The notes below the pieces were generated by a model. It saw only the letters and a program-made list of their open reading frames with translations, made no database searches and was not told the origin of the DNA. A stretch of DNA of 27,878 nucleotides from positions 1-27,878 of the forward strand of contig JAZQBG010000011.1 of NCBI GenBank assembly GCA_045545595.1, read 5' to 3'. This document shows, in pieces, positions 1-5,182 of this stretch. How positions within the stretch are numbered: the stretch's first letter is position 1; each line of letters begins with the position of its first letter. Origin of the DNA: SIG205 sp045545595. Its GTDB lineage: Bacteria; Bacillota_I; Bacilli_A; RF39; UBA660. A program made the position numbers and the translations under genes.

Positions 1-14
1 AACGCTTCACGAAC

Positions 15-42
15 TTGACAAAAATTCAAATTGAAATAATAT
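15..42 (+). promoter_or_regulatory. Possible sigma-A promoter near the left edge
   Basis: TTGACA at 15-20 and TAATAT at 37-42 are separated by 16 bases. A transcript from here would begin near 49 and meet the hairpin at 66-96 almost at once, so it would give a short RNA or a leader unless that hairpin is passed. What lies upstream is outside the window, so the target is unclear. Confidence 0.35.
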
Positions 43-65
43 ATATGTAACAAAAATTAAAAGAA

Positions 66-96
66 AAAAATGACTTGTATATTACAGGTCATTTTT
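66..96. terminator. Intrinsic terminator, possibly bidirectional
   Basis: A 14-bp stem (66-79 with 83-96, one G-U pair) closes a TAT loop. The left arm begins with A's and the right arm ends with T's, so it could work in both directions. It probably ends a gene lying left of the window. It could instead be an attenuator between the 15-42 promoter and the dacB-like leader. Confidence 0.55.
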
Positions 97-141
97 ATAC
101 ATGGTTCTTTTTTTGGTGTCTACCAATTGGGATTCACATCA

Positions 142-212
142 AAATAAGTCCTTTTTTTCATACACTTTTATAGGTGGTAAACATGAAAAAATTAGTAGTA
201 ATAATTAGTTTA
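142..212 (+). repeat. Left copy of a 71-bp direct repeat (dacB promoter, RBS, first codons)
   Basis: This stretch matches 1750-1820 at 68 of 71 bases with no gaps (constant offset 1608). It contains AAATA, a T-run, CATACACT, an RBS (GGTGG type) and an ATG followed by nine further codons identical in protein to the start of dacB (MKKLVVIISL). Homology stops after base 212. The two copies enclose the AbiE operon, so this is the scar of an insertion or duplication at the dacB start. Confidence 0.9.
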
Positions 213-245
213 ATATATATAACGATTGACTATTTCGAGGAATAA
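183..245 (+). pseudogene. Truncated dacB start (20 codons)
   Basis: An RBS and ATG open a 20-codon reading frame. Its first ten residues equal those of dacB at 1791, and it then runs into unrelated codons and a TAA. It is the broken-off 5' end of dacB left upstream of the AbiE operon. Its stop overlaps the abiE promoter region. It may still be translated as a short, non-functional signal-peptide-like fragment. No function is suggested. Confidence 0.75.
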
Positions 246-254
246 TGTTATAAT
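226..254 (+). promoter_or_regulatory. abiEi-abiEii promoter
   Basis: TTGACT (226-231) and a perfect TATAAT (249-254) are spaced by 17 bases, so transcription should start near 261. Just downstream, TTTCCT (255-260) and AGGAAA (267-272) form a 6-bp inverted repeat that covers the start site and the abiEi RBS. AbiEi-type antitoxins are known to repress their own promoters by binding inverted repeats, so this is the likely operator (inference). Confidence 0.75.
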
Positions 255-280
255 TTTCCTAGAAAAAGGAAATGATGCGT

Positions 281-874
281 ATGAATAATTATGATAAAAT
301 TTTAAATTACACTAAAGAGAATAATGGATATATTACTACTAAAGAAACAGAAGTTTTAGAAATTAATAGTACTTTTTTAAGTAATTTAGTAAATGATAAA
401 AAACTAGAAAGAGTTGGAACAGGTATTTATAAATTACCTGAATATCCAATTGATAATTTTTATATTATATCTAAAAGTAGTAAGAATATGTGTTATTCTC
501 ATTCAACTTCATTGTATTTACATGATATGTCTGATAGAATTCCACTAGTTTATGATGTTACTGTTCCATATAATTATAGTGGTAATTTATTGAACAATGA
601 AAATGTTTCTTTAAGATATGTAAAAGACGATGTTTTTGATCTAGGTATGATTGATATTAAAACAATTAATGATTTAACAGTTAAGTGTTATGATTTAGAA
701 AGAACTTTATGTGATATTATCAAAGATAAGAATCGAATGGATAAAGAAATTTATTCTAAAGCACTAAAAGAATATGCGAGAAATAAAGATAAGAATATTT
801 TAAAACTTGTTAAATATGCTAAAAAGCTAGGAATTGAAGAAGAAGTTGTTGAATTAATGGAGATACTATTATAG
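281..874 (+). CDS. abiEi: AbiEi-family antitoxin / transcriptional repressor (type IV TA)
   Basis: Antitoxin of an AbiE abortive-infection module. The protein (197 aa from this start) begins with a winged-helix region that includes a stretch like 'TKETEVLEINSTFLSNLV', then 'RVGTGIYKLPEYP', typical of the AbiEi N-terminal DNA-binding domain. The C-terminal half contains the family-like 'YDLERTLCDIIKDKNRMD' segment. In known systems AbiEi represses the operon and neutralises the toxin without stable binding (type IV). ATG codons at 272, 275 and 281 share a frame; 281 has the best spacing from the AAGGA at 266-270. The stop TAG touches the ATG of the toxin gene, so translation is coupled. The family call is from sequence pattern. 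Confidence 0.88.
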   Translation: MNNYDKILNYTKENNGYITTKETEVLEINSTFLSNLVNDKKLERVGTGIYKLPEYPIDNFYIISKSSKNMCYSHSTSLYLHDMSDRIPLVYDVTVPYNYSGNLLNNENVSLRYVKDDVFDLGMIDIKTINDLTVKCYDLERTLCDIIKDKNRMDKEIYSKALKEYARNKDKNILKLVKYAKKLGIEEEVVELMEILL

Positions 875-1726
875 ATGAATTCAGACAAATTAAATGATAT
901 TATTAGGAAAAAATCTAAAGGTAATAACAACCTAGCACACCATCTTCATCAAATGTTTTTCTTTGAACATGTATTAATGAGATTAGAAAAAAGTAAATAT
1001 AGAAATAATATTATTTTAAAAGGTGGAGTTTTACTTTCTTCTATCATTGGAGAGGATTTAAGAACGACTAAAGATATTGATGCTACTTTAAAAAGCTTAC
1101 CATTAAATATAGATTCTATTAGTAATATTTTTGAAGAAATATTATCTGTAGATATAGATGATAATGTGGACTTTGAAATAGTTAGTATTAAGGATATTAG
1201 ATTAGAGAGTGTTTATGGTGGATTTAAAATAAATGTAAAAGGTACATTTAATAAAATTAGAACAAACTTCTTTATAGAAATAACAACTGGAGATATCATT
1301 ACCCCCAGAGAAATAGAATATAAATATAATTCTATTTTCGAAGATAAAAAAATAAATATAATGGCCTATACTATTGAAACTATAATTGCAGAAAAATTTG
1401 AAAGTATTATTAGTAAAAATATAACTACTACAAGAGCTAAAGATTTTTATGATTTATATATGTTAATGAATAAACATAAAAATAATATTAATAGTAAAAA
1501 TTTAGTTAGAGCAATTGAAAATACATTTAATAAAAGAAATACTGAATTTGATATAGATAGTTTTAAAGAAATAGTAGAATTGTTAAAAGAAAGTAACACT
1601 TTAAGTAGAGTGTTTACCGATTATCAAAAAAAGTTAGAATATACTAAACAAGTTGAATTTGAGAATACAATTAAAGCCATTAATGAAATAATAAATATTC
1701 TAGAAAGAGAGTATATTAGGATTTAA
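875..1726 (+). CDS. abiEii: AbiEii/AbiGii-family nucleotidyltransferase toxin
   Basis: Toxin of the AbiE module, 283 aa. It shows the DNA polymerase beta-like nucleotidyltransferase signature: GG at 50-51, then R63-TTKDID with the acidic pair D67/D69. A second conserved block follows near 165-190 (AEKFESIISK, then TTRAKDFYDLYML), matching the later AbiEii motifs. The family uses NTPs and causes bacteriostasis; some members modify tRNA 3' ends. The motifs look intact, so the toxin is probably active. The ATG directly follows the abiEi stop, and a GGAG lies inside abiEi at about 859-862. Together they are a phage-defence module sitting between two copies of the dacB 5' end. Confidence 0.9.
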   Translation: MNSDKLNDIIRKKSKGNNNLAHHLHQMFFFEHVLMRLEKSKYRNNIILKGGVLLSSIIGEDLRTTKDIDATLKSLPLNIDSISNIFEEILSVDIDDNVDFEIVSIKDIRLESVYGGFKINVKGTFNKIRTNFFIEITTGDIITPREIEYKYNSIFEDKKINIMAYTIETIIAEKFESIISKNITTTRAKDFYDLYMLMNKHKNNINSKNLVRAIENTFNKRNTEFDIDSFKEIVELLKESNTLSRVFTDYQKKLEYTKQVEFENTIKAINEIINILEREYIRI

Positions 1727-1744
1727 ATAATATTTTATAACTAT

Positions 1745-1766
1745 GGACTAAATAAGTCCTTTTTTT
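1745..1766 (+). terminator. Short terminator-like hairpin after abiEii
   Basis: GGACT (1745-1749) pairs with AGTCC (1755-1759) across a 5-base loop and is followed by seven T's. It could end the abiE transcript. The stem is only 5 bp, and its right arm and T-run belong to the repeated dacB promoter segment, so it may be incidental. Confidence 0.45.
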
Positions 1767-1774
1767 CATACAAT
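1750..1774 (+). promoter_or_regulatory. Sigma-E-like promoter of dacB
   Basis: CATACAAT at 1767-1774 matches the -10 of Bacillus sigma-E (mother-cell) promoters, and AAATA at 1750-1754 sits about 12 bases upstream where a sigma-E -35 would lie. The left repeat copy keeps the same elements (CATACACT at 159-166). In B. subtilis the dacB-spmA-spmB operon is read by sigma-E, which supports the call. The start point would fall close to the RBS, giving a very short leader. Confidence 0.5.
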
Positions 1775-1820
1775 TTTATTGGTGGTAAATATGAAAAAAT
1801 TAGTAGTAATAATTAGTTTA
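1750..1820 (+). repeat. Right copy of the 71-bp direct repeat (start of the intact dacB)
   Basis: Counterpart of 142-212. The three differences are A for C at 1773, T for A at 1779 and T for C at 1790. It provides the intact dacB with its promoter-like elements, RBS and first ten codons. Confidence 0.9.
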
Positions 1821-2861
1821 GTATTATTTTTAATACCAGTGAATACTTATGCAATAGGCGAGTCTGCAACATCTATTACTGTTATGGATACTGATACTGG
1901 TAGAGTCTTATACAGCAAAAATCAAAATGAAGAAAGACTTATCGCATCTATTACAAAAATAATGACTGCAATAGTTGCGATTGAAAGTGGTAAATTAAAT
2001 GATATGGTTGTAGTAGATGATAGTATTTTAAAAGCATATGGATCGGGTATATATATTGAAATTGGTGAACAGATAGAACTAGAAGATTTAGTATATGGAC
2101 TTATGCTTAGAAGTGGTAATGATGCAGCATTAATGATTGCGAAATATGTAAGTGGCAGTGTAGAAGAATTTGCTAAAAACATGAATGAGAAAGCAGAAAA
2201 AATTGGAATGAAAAATACTAAGTTTTTTAATCCACATGGTCTGGATGAAGAAACAGAAAATGTATCAACAAGTTATGATATGGCATTACTTACTAGTTAT
2301 GCTATGCAAAATGATATATATAGAAAAATAGCAGGTACTAAAAGTTATAAAGTGACAACTGATAAAAAAACTTATGTATGGAAAAATAAAAACAAATTAA
2401 TGTTTGATTATGAATATACTACTGGTGGTAAAACAGGATTTACTAAAAAGGCTAGAAGAACACTAGTAACTACTGCATCTAAAAATAATATGAATGTCGT
2501 AGTAGTAACATTAAATGACCCCGATGACTTTAGTGAGCACAAAGAAGCTTTTAATTATGTTTTTGAAAATTATACTAAATATAGAATTTTAAATAAGGAA
2601 ACATTTGAGGTTAAAAATAATAAATTTGATGGCAATTTGTATATTAAAAATGATTATTATTTCACTTTAAAAGAAACTGAAAAAGATAAAGTAACATTAA
2701 ATATTAAGTTAGAAAAAAATAAAAAGAACATTAAGAATAATGTTGCAGGGGTAGTAGAGGTAATGTTTGATAATCAAAAGATTCATGAAGAAAAAATATA
2801 TTTAGAAAGAACAGAGAAGAATAAAGAGAAAAAAGGATTCTTTTCTTGGTTATTTGGATAA
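1791..2861 (+). CDS. dacB: D-alanyl-D-alanine carboxypeptidase (DacB-type, peptidase S11)
   Basis: Removes the terminal D-Ala from peptidoglycan stem peptides and so controls cross-linking; in spore formers DacB acts on the cortex. The 356-aa protein has a signal peptide (residues 1-21, ending NTYA) and all three penicillin-binding motifs: S53-ITK56, S108-GN110 and K214-TG216, with the usual S11 core. The C-terminus is short, basic and hydrophobic (KKGFFSWLFG) and may hold it at the membrane. The start at 1791 is chosen because GGTGG lies 5-9 bases upstream; an in-frame TTG at 1779 lacks an RBS. The order dacB-spmA-spmB matches Bacillus. The 5' end is duplicated upstream (see repeats). Confidence 0.92.
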   Translation: MKKLVVIISLVLFLIPVNTYAIGESATSITVMDTDTGRVLYSKNQNEERLIASITKIMTAIVAIESGKLNDMVVVDDSILKAYGSGIYIEIGEQIELEDLVYGLMLRSGNDAALMIAKYVSGSVEEFAKNMNEKAEKIGMKNTKFFNPHGLDEETENVSTSYDMALLTSYAMQNDIYRKIAGTKSYKVTTDKKTYVWKNKNKLMFDYEYTTGGKTGFTKKARRTLVTTASKNNMNVVVVTLNDPDDFSEHKEAFNYVFENYTKYRILNKETFEVKNNKFDGNLYIKNDYYFTLKETEKDKVTLNIKLEKNKKNIKNNVAGVVEVMFDNQKIHEEKIYLERTEKNKEKKGFFSWLFG

Positions 2862-3440
2862 ATGATTAATTATATTTGGGCTGCTTTTATCATTGTTGGT
2901 GTTATTTATTCAATAATAACTAATAATTTTAATGTTTTAAATGAAGAAATTTTAGCTAGTTCTAAAACTACTTTAGATTTAGTTTTAAAACTATTTCCAA
3001 TGGTTGCTTTATGGACTGGAATAATGAACATTGCTAAGGAAAGTGGTCTATTAAATAGTTTTGCAAATAAACTATCACCATTATTGAAAAAATTATTTCC
3101 AGAAATTCCTAATAATCATGAATCTTTAGGTTATATTGCTTCGAATATTGTTGTAAATATGTTTGGACTAGGAAATGCTGCAACACCTTTTGGATTAAAA
3201 GCAATGAAGTCGTTACAAGAACTTAACAAAGATAAAACAACCGCATCCAGAAGTATGATTACATTTTTAGTTTTAAATACTAGTGGATTAACTTTAATTC
3301 CAACTACAGTAATTTCATTAAGAATGGCATATAACAGTGCAAATCCAACTGAAATTGTTATAACAAGTATAATAGCAACTATATGTTCTACAATTGTAGG
3401 TCTTATTGCAGATAGAATATTTGCTAAAAGAAATAGGTGA
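2862..3440 (+). CDS. spmA: Spore maturation protein A (nucleoside-recognition/Gate domain)
   Basis: Membrane protein of 192 aa with hydrophobic segments at about 3-20, 45-60, 135-150 and 165-185. The central stretch (EIPNNHESLGYIASNIVVN, then GLGNAATPFGLKAM) is characteristic of SpmA. In Bacillus and Clostridium, SpmA works with SpmB and DacB in dehydration of the spore core; the transported substrate is unknown. The ATG directly follows the dacB stop with no strong RBS, so translation is probably coupled. The gene ends in TGA, showing that TGA is a stop here. The next gene starts four bases later. Confidence 0.9.
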   Translation: MINYIWAAFIIVGVIYSIITNNFNVLNEEILASSKTTLDLVLKLFPMVALWTGIMNIAKESGLLNSFANKLSPLLKKLFPEIPNNHESLGYIASNIVVNMFGLGNAATPFGLKAMKSLQELNKDKTTASRSMITFLVLNTSGLTLIPTTVISLRMAYNSANPTEIVITSIIATICSTIVGLIADRIFAKRNR

Positions 3441-3444
3441 TAGC

Positions 3445-3963
3445 ATGACTTTAATATCTAGTTTAATAATACCATTACTTATTTTAATTGTTGTTATACA
3501 TGGAGCCTATAAAAAAGTTAATGTATATGATGTTTTTGTTGAAGGTGCTAAAGAGGGAATTGAAATAGGTATATCAATTTTTCCATGTTTGCTTGGTATG
3601 ATACTTGGTATAAATATTTTAATTAGTAGTAATTTTCTAGATGTAGTATTTAGTTTTTTTAAGCCATTATTTGAAACACTAAGAGTCCCTATGGATATTT
3701 TACCTCTAGCATTCTTAAGACCTATTTCAGGTTCAGCATCTTTATCAATGTTAAACAATCTATTAGAAACCTTTGGTCCTGATTCTTTTATTGGTAGACT
3801 TGCATCAACAATACAGGGTAGTACTGACACCACAATATATATTTTAACTTTGTACTTTGGATCAATTGGTATAAAAAAAATAAGGTATGCTTTAAAGGCA
3901 GGCCTTATTGCTGATTTGGCTGGAATTATAGTTAGTATAATAATTGTTTCACTATTATTTTAA
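3445..3963 (+). CDS. spmB: Spore maturation protein B
   Basis: A 172-aa membrane protein, partner of SpmA. The conserved region 'RPISGSASLSMLNN', followed by 'STIQGSTDTTIYILTLYFGS', is typical of SpmB. The start at 3445 is set by AGGTGA (3435-3440) five bases upstream; a longer frame open from 3406 overlaps spmA and has no RBS. It is the last gene of the dacB-spmA-spmB unit and no terminator is visible after it; the next element is the small toxin locus. The presence of both Spm proteins suggests sporulation or a remnant of it. Confidence 0.9.
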   Translation: MTLISSLIIPLLILIVVIHGAYKKVNVYDVFVEGAKEGIEIGISIFPCLLGMILGINILISSNFLDVVFSFFKPLFETLRVPMDILPLAFLRPISGSASLSMLNNLLETFGPDSFIGRLASTIQGSTDTTIYILTLYFGSIGIKKIRYALKAGLIADLAGIIVSIIIVSLLF

Positions 3964-3969
3964 AATGTA

Positions 3970-3998
3970 TTTACTTATCAGTTAACTTGTAGTATATT
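3970..3998 (+). promoter_or_regulatory. Promoter of the small toxin mRNA
   Basis: TTTACT (3970-3975) and TATATT (3993-3998) are spaced by 17 bases. The expected start is near G4005, so the transcript would begin with GGGAACAUUUGAU, a segment complementary to its own 3' end (4211-4222). Confidence 0.65.
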
Positions 3999-4060
3999 TG
4001 TTATGGGAACATTTGATAGTTGGGTGGAGCCAAACTTCTTGATAGAAGGGAGGCGGTAAA

Positions 4061-4144
4061 ATGAACAAGAAAGATTTTTTAATCTTTGCTTTAGTAATTC
4101 TTATCTTCCTATTAGTATTATTGCTATTTATAGTTTTAATATAA
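4061..4144 (+). CDS. Putative type I toxin: 27-aa hydrophobic membrane peptide
   Basis: A 27-codon ORF with a strong RBS (GGGAGG at 4048-4053, 7 bases before ATG). The peptide starts MNKKD and is then one unbroken run of 22 hydrophobic residues (Leu, Ile, Val, Phe and a single Ala), the build of membrane-damaging type I toxins such as TxpA, BsrG or Fst. I do not recognise the exact family. Its promoter (3970-3998), the 5'-3' pairing of its mRNA, its terminator and a convergent antisense RNA (4141-4251) all fit a type I toxin-antitoxin locus. It lies between spmB and rluB, genes that are neighbours in Bacillus, so it is probably an insertion. It could instead be a harmless small membrane protein. 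Confidence 0.75.
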   Translation: MNKKDFLIFALVILIFLLVLLLFIVLI

Positions 4145-4251
4145 AAAGAAAACCACCCAATTCAGCATTGAATTAGGTGAACCATAATTGGCAACATCCA
4201 ACATGCAAAAATCAGATGTTCCTTTTTTATTATATGAAGTTTCCTTCATCT
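4141..4251 (-). ncRNA. Putative antisense RNA antitoxin
   Basis: Reading leftward, a promoter at 4286-4258 would start an RNA near 4251. The RNA opens with a perfect 6-bp hairpin with a GAAA loop (4249-4234) and ends at an intrinsic terminator: an 11-bp stem (4179-4169 with 4164-4154) followed by a U-rich tail over 4152-4141. The stem is fully paired only on this strand (a G-U pair here is a C/A mismatch on the + strand), so it is built for the minus transcript. The RNA of about 110 nt covers the whole 3' UTR of the toxin mRNA, including both segments that pair with the mRNA 5' end. By analogy with RatA and SR4 it should refold or degrade the toxin mRNA. Confidence 0.7.
4193..4228 (+). terminator. 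Terminator of the toxin mRNA
   Basis: AACATC (4193-4198) pairs with GATGTT (4215-4220), extended by GG/CC outside a bulged C (4190-4191 with 4221-4222), then six T's. The right arm is the same segment that can pair with the mRNA 5' end (4006-4017), so two folds compete. Confidence 0.65.
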
Positions 4252-4257
4252 ATATAC

Positions 4258-4286
4258 ATATTAACACATAATTAATTTTTTGTAAA
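4258..4286 (-). promoter_or_regulatory. Promoter of the antisense RNA
   Basis: On the minus strand, TTTACA (4286-4281) and TAATAT (4263-4258) are spaced by 17 bases. Transcription would start near 4251 and run toward the toxin gene. Confidence 0.65.
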
Positions 4287-4325
4287 CCATTACTAGTTGC
4301 ATTTCTTTGTAAATACATTTATAAT

Positions 4326-4331
4326 TATAAT
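4326..4331 (+). promoter_or_regulatory. Probable -10 box of rluB
   Basis: A perfect TATAAT lies 18 bases before the rluB start codon. No good -35 is visible at the right distance. The leader would begin essentially at the RBS (GAGGTGA, 4338-4344). Confidence 0.4.
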
Positions 4332-4349
4332 GACTTTGAGGTGAAATGT

Positions 4350-5072
4350 ATGGAAAGATTACAAAAAGTTATCGCTAATTCCGGATATTGTTCTAGAAGA
4401 GAAGCAGAAAAATTAATAGAAACTAATCATGTTAGTGTGAATGGTGAAATAGTTAATGAGTTAGGTACTAAAGTAAGTGAAAAAGATTTAATTGAAATAG
4501 ATGGCGTAAGACTAAATAAAGATGAAAAAGAATATTATTTACTATATAAACCTAGAGGAGTAGTATCTACTGTTAAAGATGATAAAGGTAGAAAAACTGT
4601 TGTAGATATTATTAAAACTGATGCTAGAATTTATCCTGTAGGAAGACTTGATTATGATACTACTGGAGTATTGTTACTTACTAATGATGGTGAACTTGCA
4701 AACCTATTAACACATCCAAAAAATAATGTAGAAAAAATCTATATTGCTAAAATTAAGGGGATAATAGATGGACATTCATTAAAACAATTAAGTGATGGTG
4801 TAGTTATAGATGGATATAAAACAGCTAAAGCAAAAGCAAAACTACGTAAGATTGATAAAAATAGTAATACATCAATTGTAGAACTTAGAATACACGAAGG
4901 TAAAAACCATCAAGTTAAAAAAATGTTTGAAGCAGTAGGTCATGAAGTATTAAAATTAAAAAGAGAAGTTTTTGCATTTTTTACAGTTGGAAGTCTAAAT
5001 TCAGGAGAATATAGAAAACTAACAATTAAAGAAGTAAAACAATTATATGGTATGTTTAAAGATAAAAAGTAA
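4350..5072 (+). CDS. rluB: 23S/16S rRNA pseudouridine synthase (RsuA/RluB family)
   Basis: Converts a uridine in rRNA to pseudouridine. The 240-aa protein has an N-terminal S4 RNA-binding domain (about 1-60: MERLQKVIANSG, CSRREAEKLI) and then the synthase domain with the catalytic GRLDYDTTG motif (Asp101) and 'LLTNDGELANLLTHP'. Length is normal for the family. The start at 4350 is set by GAGGTGA five bases upstream; the in-frame GTG at 4341 lies inside that RBS. In Bacillus the rluB gene follows dacB-spmA-spmB, so this is conserved order with the small toxin locus in between. RluB (23S) is the likely member because of that order; RsuA-type specificity cannot be excluded. Confidence 0.88.
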   Translation: MERLQKVIANSGYCSRREAEKLIETNHVSVNGEIVNELGTKVSEKDLIEIDGVRLNKDEKEYYLLYKPRGVVSTVKDDKGRKTVVDIIKTDARIYPVGRLDYDTTGVLLLTNDGELANLLTHPKNNVEKIYIAKIKGIIDGHSLKQLSDGVVIDGYKTAKAKAKLRKIDKNSNTSIVELRIHEGKNHQVKKMFEAVGHEVLKLKREVFAFFTVGSLNSGEYRKLTIKEVKQLYGMFKDKK

Positions 5073-5090
5073 TTTTTGTCTTTTTCTTTA
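5058..5090 (+). terminator. Terminator after rluB
   Basis: An 11-bp A/T-rich stem (5058-5068 with 5073-5083, one G-U) closes a GTAA loop that contains the rluB stop codon, followed by a T-rich stretch. Confidence 0.65.
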
Positions 5091-5111
5091 CATTTTTTGA
5101 CATATTTTTTC

Positions 5112-5148
5112 TGTGTTCTAACACATTTATTATTAAATATGATATAAT
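5112..5148 (+). promoter_or_regulatory. Extended -10 promoter with an overlapping palindrome
   Basis: TGATATAAT (5140-5148) is a good extended -10 for the next gene. No consensus -35 exists; its place (about 5112-5125) is taken by the perfect palindrome TGTGTTCTAACACA. A dimeric regulator bound there would block or replace -35 contact, so it is a candidate operator. TTGACA at 5097-5102 is too far upstream to pair with this -10. Confidence 0.5.
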
Positions 5149-5182
5149 AGAAATGATTGAAAAAATAAAGGAGGTTATCAAT

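Noticed and set aside
100..158. Possible riboswitch or T-box leader before the left dacB copy (TTGGTGTCTACCAA hairpin, then GGATT/AAGTCC with a T-run).
   Set aside because: No T-box or known riboswitch core is present, the second stem is short and has a wobble pair, and the T-run is better explained as the spacer of the sigma-E-like promoter.
211..232. Imperfect similarity between 211-232 and 1728-1750 (TAATAT...ATAAC...GACTA), suggesting terminal repeats of the AbiE insert.
   Set aside because: Very AT-rich, with a gap and several mismatches; likely chance in this composition. It would need an empty-site comparison.
5097..5102. TTGACA upstream of the hydrolase gene as its -35 box.
   Set aside because: It is about 40 bases from the TATAAT at 5143, far beyond the normal spacer; the extended -10 explains the promoter better.
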